From positions 1 to 20,019 of the forward strand of contig JBGSWL010000048.1 of the NCBI GenBank assembly GCA_041752455.1: a DNA stretch of 20,019 nt. The letters are read 5' to 3'. The position numbers were made by a program, and so were the translations under genes. Position 1 is the stretch's first letter, and every line of letters starts with the position of its first letter. Positions 15,931 to 20,019 of the stretch are shown in pieces. The notes under the pieces were generated by a model. That model was not told the DNA's origin, did not search any database, and saw only the letters and a program-made list of their open reading frames with translations. Origin of the DNA: JBGSWL01 sp041752455. GTDB lineage: Bacteria; Pseudomonadota; Alphaproteobacteria; Rhizobiales; Rhizobiaceae.

Positions 15931-16650
15931 TCAGCCGGCGAGGTCGCGCGCGGCGATCGGATAGACCCGGTCGGTACCAAGCATGTAGGCAATCAGATCC
16001 GCACGACGGAAATGATGGATGACCTCACGCTCGCGGATGTTCATGCCACCTGTGAAGACACCGAAGGCCGGCATGATCATTCTCACACCATCGGAAGCAA
16101 AGCAGGCGCGTCGCACCATCTTGCCTTTGGCCGCAAGGATCGCCGCCGGGTGATAGTGCCCCGAGATTTCCGGCATGGTGCAGGCGGGATCGGCGATATG
16201 ACGCAGCGTCACGCCAGACAGGGCAAACATGTCGACACTCGTTCCGGGCAAATGATGATGCGGCGCCGGGTCGTGGTTGCCCGTCACCCAGATAATGTCG
16301 CGACCGCGCGCCAGCGCGGCGATGGCTGATGATGTTTGCGCATCGATTTTCTGGCTCGCTCGCTCATCGTGAAAGCTGTCGCCGAGGCTGACGATCATCG
16401 CCGGGTCATGCTTGGCGACCAGGGCCGAGAGGCGCGCGAGCGTTGCTGCGGTGTCATAGGGCGGCAGGAACACGCCGCGTCGGGCAAACGATGCGCCTTT
16501 TTCCAGATGCAGGTCCGAAACCACCATCACCCGGGCCTCGGCAAAAATCAGCACACCGCCCGGATCGAGCAGCACGCTTTGGCCGCCGATCAAGGTTTCA
16601 AGGCATGCGCCCGCCGTCATCTGTTCGGGTCCTTTCAGGGCCGGCCGCAT
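15931..16650 (-). CDS. pdeM: Ligase-associated DNA damage response endonuclease PdeM
   Basis: The 239-residue protein is a calcineurin-like metallophosphoesterase. All metal-binding blocks are visible: SDLHLEKG (Asp46, His48), SLGDSFHD (Asp91), TGNHD (124-128 region) and GHYHP (His165, His167). The LEKGASFARRG signature is characteristic of the PdeM family, a nuclease encoded with an Lhr-type helicase, an ATP-dependent DNA ligase and a beta-lactamase-fold exonuclease in a predicted repair system. The start at 16650 lies one base after the helicase stop, so translation is probably coupled. An alternative ATG at 16620 has a better ribosome site (AAGGA) and would give 229 residues. The ligase and exonuclease genes are not in the window. 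Confidence 0.92.
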   Translation of the reverse strand: MRPALKGPEQMTAGACLETLIGGQSVLLDPGGVLIFAEARVMVVSDLHLEKGASFARRGVFLPPYDTAATLARLSALVAKHDPAMIVSLGDSFHDERASQKIDAQTSSAIAALARGRDIIWVTGNHDPAPHHHLPGTSVDMFALSGVTLRHIADPACTMPEISGHYHPAAILAAKGKMVRRACFASDGVRMIMPAFGVFTGGMNIREREVIHHFRRADLIAYMLGTDRVYPIAARDLAG

Positions 16651-16651
16651 G

Positions 16652-19213
16652 TCAATTCCCGTCCTCGTTCCAATCGTCACCCATCGCCTCGCGCACCAGA
16701 TCGCCGGCTGACATCGCATATTGCGCCATCAGGTCATCGCCGGTGGCCGCAGATGTCACCGGCTCCTTGCCGATTTCCAGCATCACCGGGACCGCCAGCG
16801 GCGAAATGCGCTCCAGCGGCTTATGCACGATTCGCCCGGCGATCCGCAGCAAGAGATCGTTGAGGCGCGCCACATCCAGAAGGCCCGCGCGCGCATCGTG
16901 CCGGGTCGCCTCCATCAGGATATGCCCGGGATCGTGCTGGCGCAGCACATCGTAGATGAGGTCGGCCGAAACCGTCACCTGGCGGCCGGTCTTTTCCTTG
17001 CCCGGATGGCGTTTGTCGATCAGCCCGGCAATCAGCGCGCAGTACCGGAAGGTCCGTTTGAAAACAAAACTCTCGTCGAGCCACGCCTCAAGGTCATCGC
17101 CGAGCATGTCCGCATCGAACAGGCTGGCGAGCGGCATCGATCCGTCGCGGATCATCGCGCTCATGTCCTTCAGGCCCCAGATCGAGATCGCATAGTCCGA
17201 GACGACATAGCCGATCGGCCTTGCGCCGGCGCGCTCCATCCGCCGGGTCAGAAGCATGCAGAGCGTCTGGTGCGCCAGCTTGCCCTCGAACGGATAGGCG
17301 ACCATGTAGAAGCGGTTGCCACGCGGAAACGTCTCCACCAACATCTCGTTTGGGCCGGGAATGACCGACTTGATCTTCTGCATCGCCAGCCAGTCGCGCA
17401 CCTGATCGGGAAGGCGCTTCCACTGGTCCGGATCGGACAGCATCTTGCGCACTTGCGCTGACAGATACGTCGTCGTCGGAAACTTGCCGCCCGCATAATA
17501 GGGCACCTTGGCTTCAAGGTTCGGCGACAGGGATACGAGGCACTCGGTCTCGCGGATGCCCTCGAAGCGCAGCACCTTGCCACCGAAGAGAAACGTGTCA
17601 CCGGGCGCCAGCGTCTCCAGAAACAGTTCCTCGATCTTGCCGAGCACGCGCCCGCCGCGCGCATTGGCCGCCGCGCCCCGCCGCGTCAGGCGCACCGACA
17701 GCACCGGCGCTTCGATGATGGTGCCGGAATTCAATCGGTATTGCTGGGCGACATCCGGATGGCTGATCCGCCACAGCCCGTCCTTGTTGAGCCGGATGCG
17801 GGCATGGCGCTCATAGGCCCGAAGCGCGTAGCCGCCGGTCGCCACAAAATCGACAGCCCGGTCGAAGGTCTCGCGGTCGAGGTGCCTGTACGGTGCGGCG
17901 CTGCATATCTCTTGATAGAGCGCGTCGGCCTTGAACGGCTCGGCGCAGGCCATGCCGAGAATGTGCTGGCAGAGCACGTCCAGTGCGCCGGTACCGATTG
18001 GCGGGGTATCCTGCGCGCCGAGATAATTGGCGTCGAGCGCCGCCTGGCATTCCATCACCTCGAACCGGTTGGCCGGCACGAGGATCGCCTTGGACGCTTC
18101 GTCCATGCGGTGGTTGGCGCGGCCGATGCGCTGGGCGAGACGGCTTGCGCCCTTGGGTGATCCCACATGGACTACGAGGTCCACATCGCCCCAGTCGATG
18201 CCGAGATCGAGCGTCGAGGTGGCGACCACCGCCCGCAGGCGATTGGCCGCCATCGCGGTTTCCACCTTGCGGCGTTGGCTGACATCCAGCGACCCGTGAT
18301 GCAGCGCGATCGGCAGGTTGTCCTCGTTGATCGTCCACAGTTCCTGGAACAGCAGTTCCGCCTGGCTGCGCGTGTTGACGAAAATCAGCGTCGTGCGGTG
18401 CGCCTTGATGGCCGCCATCACCTCCGGCATCGCATGGCGGGCAAAGTGCCCCGACCACGGAACCCGCGCTTCCGATTGCAGGATCGCGATGTCCGGCTTG
18501 GCGCCGCCGGTGACTTCGACGAAATCCGACATGCGATCCTCGCCCGGCAGCTGTCCGACCAGCCAACGGCGCAGTTCATCCGGCTCGGCAACCGTGGCCG
18601 ACAGGCCGATGGCACGAAGCGCCGGCCGGTAGCGGCGAAGGCGCGCAATCGCCAGCGCCAGCAGATGCCCGCGTTTGGAGGTGACCAGCGAATGCAATTC
18701 GTCGAGCACCAGGAACTGCAGGTCGCCGAAGAACCGCTCCGCATCCTTGTGGCTGAGCAGCAGCGAAAGCTGTTCCGGCGTCGTCAGCAGGACGTCGGGC
18801 GGCACCAGTTTCTGGCGTTGGCGCTTGGCCTGCGGCGTGTCGCCGGTGCGCGTCTCGATGGTGACCGGCAGTCGCATTTCGTCGACCGGGCGCGACAGGT
18901 TGCGCTCGATGTCGACCGCCAGCGCCTTCAGCGGCGAAATGTAGAGCGTGTGAATGCCTGGGCGCACCACTCCCGGCTTGAGCGGTCCGCGCTCTGCAAG
19001 TTCGGTGAGTGCCGGCAGGAACCCGGCCAGCGTCTTGCCGGCTCCGGTCGGTGCGACCAGCAGTGTCGAGCGCCCGGCCTGCGCCCGCGCCAGAAGGTCA
19101 AGCTGATGGGCCCGTGGCTGCCAGCCGCGCATGGCAAACCAGCCGGCAAATGGCTCCGGCAGGTGCACGCTCGCGGCGATGCGGCTTTCAAGTGTCTGAT
19201 CAGCAATGCTCAC
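16652..19213 (-). CDS. Ligase-associated DNA damage response DEXH-box helicase (Lhr-like)
   Basis: The 853-residue superfamily 2 helicase has the full motif set: APTGAGKT (54-61), SPLKALA (93-99), DELH (171-174), SAT (205-207), IFVNTRSQAE, then ATSTLDLGIDWGDVDLVVH and QRIGRANHR. After the helicase core comes the Lhr-type winged-helix and DEAD/H-associated region. The length matches the ligase-associated subfamily rather than the 1500-residue Lhr proteins, and the abutting pdeM gene confirms this. Such helicases translocate on DNA and are thought to take part in repair with PdeM and a dedicated ligase. The start is a GTG (complement of 19211-19213) with no strong Shine-Dalgarno; an initiator further downstream is unlikely because it would cut into the helicase fold. 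It lies 73 bases downstream of the methyltransferase. Confidence 0.94.
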   Translation of the reverse strand: MSIADQTLESRIAASVHLPEPFAGWFAMRGWQPRAHQLDLLARAQAGRSTLLVAPTGAGKTLAGFLPALTELAERGPLKPGVVRPGIHTLYISPLKALAVDIERNLSRPVDEMRLPVTIETRTGDTPQAKRQRQKLVPPDVLLTTPEQLSLLLSHKDAERFFGDLQFLVLDELHSLVTSKRGHLLALAIARLRRYRPALRAIGLSATVAEPDELRRWLVGQLPGEDRMSDFVEVTGGAKPDIAILQSEARVPWSGHFARHAMPEVMAAIKAHRTTLIFVNTRSQAELLFQELWTINEDNLPIALHHGSLDVSQRRKVETAMAANRLRAVVATSTLDLGIDWGDVDLVVHVGSPKGASRLAQRIGRANHRMDEASKAILVPANRFEVMECQAALDANYLGAQDTPPIGTGALDVLCQHILGMACAEPFKADALYQEICSAAPYRHLDRETFDRAVDFVATGGYALRAYERHARIRLNKDGLWRISHPDVAQQYRLNSGTIIEAPVLSVRLTRRGAAANARGGRVLGKIEELFLETLAPGDTFLFGGKVLRFEGIRETECLVSLSPNLEAKVPYYAGGKFPTTTYLSAQVRKMLSDPDQWKRLPDQVRDWLAMQKIKSVIPGPNEMLVETFPRGNRFYMVAYPFEGKLAHQTLCMLLTRRMERAGARPIGYVVSDYAISIWGLKDMSAMIRDGSMPLASLFDADMLGDDLEAWLDESFVFKRTFRYCALIAGLIDKRHPGKEKTGRQVTVSADLIYDVLRQHDPGHILMEATRHDARAGLLDVARLNDLLLRIAGRIVHKPLERISPLAVPVMLEIGKEPVTSAATGDDLMAQYAMSAGDLVREAMGDDWNEDGN

Positions 19214-19286
19214 GGACCCAATCTAGGGGCGGCGGCACAAAAAGTGAACAGGAAGTTCTGCGGACAAGGGCGGTTTTTCGCGACGA

Positions 19287-20019
19287 TCAGGCGGCGCGCG
19301 CCGTGACCACCAGTCCGGCGATTTGCCTCGCGCCATCACGGCGAAGCACGGCCTCGGCGATGCTGACCATGTCGAACCCTGCTGCCTGCAGCGCACGGCT
19401 CACATAGTTGGAGCCATGCGCATAGCGCAGCGACGCCTGCACCTGCCAGTCGGTATCGGTGCCGGACTCTTCCACCGTGAACGCAAACAATCCGCCCGCC
19501 TTGAGCCTTTGGCGAACCGCCGCAAAGATCGGCGCCAGATCACCGAGATAGATCAGCACATCGGCGGCCACGACGAGATCGACGGGCATTGCATCCGGTA
19601 TTGCAACGGCAATGTCACCCTTGACCAGAAGGTCGTAGATCCCCTTGGCCTGCGCTTGCGCCAGCATTCCGGCTGACAGGTCGATGCCTTCGAGAAACCT
19701 GACGAGCGGGCGAAGGCGCTCCCCCATAAGGCCGGTGCCGCAGCCAAGATCAAGGCCATGGCGGAAGGTCGGTGGCGCCGCGTCCGGCGCGACAATCGCC
19801 GCCAAAAGCAGGTCCGGCGCTTGGTAGCCGAGCCGTTCGACCAGCGCCTTGTCGAAGCGCGGCGCATAGTCATCGAACAGGCTTTCGACATAAGCGGGCG
19901 GCGCAGCAGGCGGCGTGAGGGCCGCACCGAGGCGGGCGAGCTGGAGCTCAGCACCGAAGGCATCGGCCGGATCGGCGGCCAGCACATCCCGCCAAAGGCC
20001 GGCCGCACCCTGCGCATCG
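19287..20019 (-). CDS. TPR-associated class I methyltransferase (partial, 5' end outside window)
   Basis: The frame stays open to the window edge, giving at least 243 residues; an internal GTG at 19985 is not needed as a start, because the upstream codons read on as a plausible TPR helix (GLWRDVLAADPADAFGAELQ). The S-adenosylmethionine-binding loop is LDLGCGTGLMGE, followed by EGIDLS and a VVAADVLIYLGDL segment. The preamble YVESLFDDYAPRFD is typical of predicted methyltransferases that carry an N-terminal TPR (the COG4976 type). The substrate is unknown. It is oriented with the helicase and could be in the same transcript, but the 73-base gap leaves that open. Confidence 0.87.
   Translation of the reverse strand, partial: DAQGAAGLWRDVLAADPADAFGAELQLARLGAALTPPAAPPAYVESLFDDYAPRFDKALVERLGYQAPDLLLAAIVAPDAAPPTFRHGLDLGCGTGLMGERLRPLVRFLEGIDLSAGMLAQAQAKGIYDLLVKGDIAVAIPDAMPVDLVVAADVLIYLGDLAPIFAAVRQRLKAGGLFAFTVEESGTDTDWQVQASLRYAHGSNYVSRALQAAGFDMVSIAEAVLRRDGARQIAGLVVTARAA

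Noticed and set aside
15915..15940. Hairpin CCGGC / GCCGG between the DUF3429 gene and pdeM as a terminator
   Set aside because: The stem is only 5 bp and has no T run in either direction.
18167..19306. Plus-strand open frame of 379 codons opposite the helicase
   Set aside because: It is antisense to the helicase core, has no recognisable domain, and its Arg/Gln-rich composition is typical of a shadow frame.

Overview
The window is dense, GC-rich chromosomal DNA from an alphaproteobacterium, most likely a member of the Hyphomicrobiales (Rhizobiaceae/Phyllobacteriaceae type, Hoeflea- or Martelella-like). The grounds are a PodJ-like polarity protein next to a TauE/SafE permease and a TIGR02186 protein, RIME-like intergenic palindromes typical of rhizobia, a MerR-type (LiuR-like) regulator ahead of beta-oxidation genes, and a ligase-associated helicase/PdeM pair. 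The assignment rests on gene content only. I see no phage genes, insertion sequences, CRISPR arrays, tRNA or rRNA genes.

Layout. Bases 1-171 hold the basic C-terminal tail of a gene that starts outside the window, closed by a strong terminator. A solitary CbiM-type cobalt/nickel permease (minus strand) follows, led by a well-preserved cobalamin riboswitch whose P1 helix can be traced. Divergent to it, two plus-strand genes encode small secreted proteins: a YARHG-domain protein and an SH3b protein with a beta-rich C-terminal domain. A shared terminator separates them from the next block.

Bases 2597-9501 form a minus-strand fatty-acid/acyl-CoA catabolism block. In transcription order it is a MerR-family regulator, a terminator, a 30-bp palindromic operator, an acyl-CoA dehydrogenase, a glutathione S-transferase, a thiolase and a FadB-type hydratase/3-hydroxyacyl-CoA dehydrogenase. 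Together they supply a dehydrogenase, a hydratase, a hydroxyacyl dehydrogenase and a thiolase, enough for a beta-oxidation cycle. Two copies of a ~150-bp long-palindrome repeat sit in two of the junctions inside this block.

Bases 9882-15919 run on the plus strand: a 1204-residue PodJ-like protein (coiled coil, one membrane segment, SEL1 repeats, peptidoglycan-binding domain), a TauE/SafE permease, an overlapping TIGR02186 membrane-anchored protein, and a DUF3429 membrane protein. Bases 15931-20019 run on the minus strand: a TPR-type methyltransferase (cut by the window end), the ligase-associated DEXH helicase and the nuclease PdeM, the last two abutting.

Most of the window is well-known gene content. 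The points deserving a second look are the riboswitch-controlled CbiM without CbiN/Q/O partners, the repeats at two junctions of the acyl-CoA operon (one reaching into a Shine-Dalgarno sequence), the extensive palindrome upstream of the acyl-CoA dehydrogenase, and the uncharacterised YARHG/SH3b secreted pair. I did not find a convincing wholly new system.
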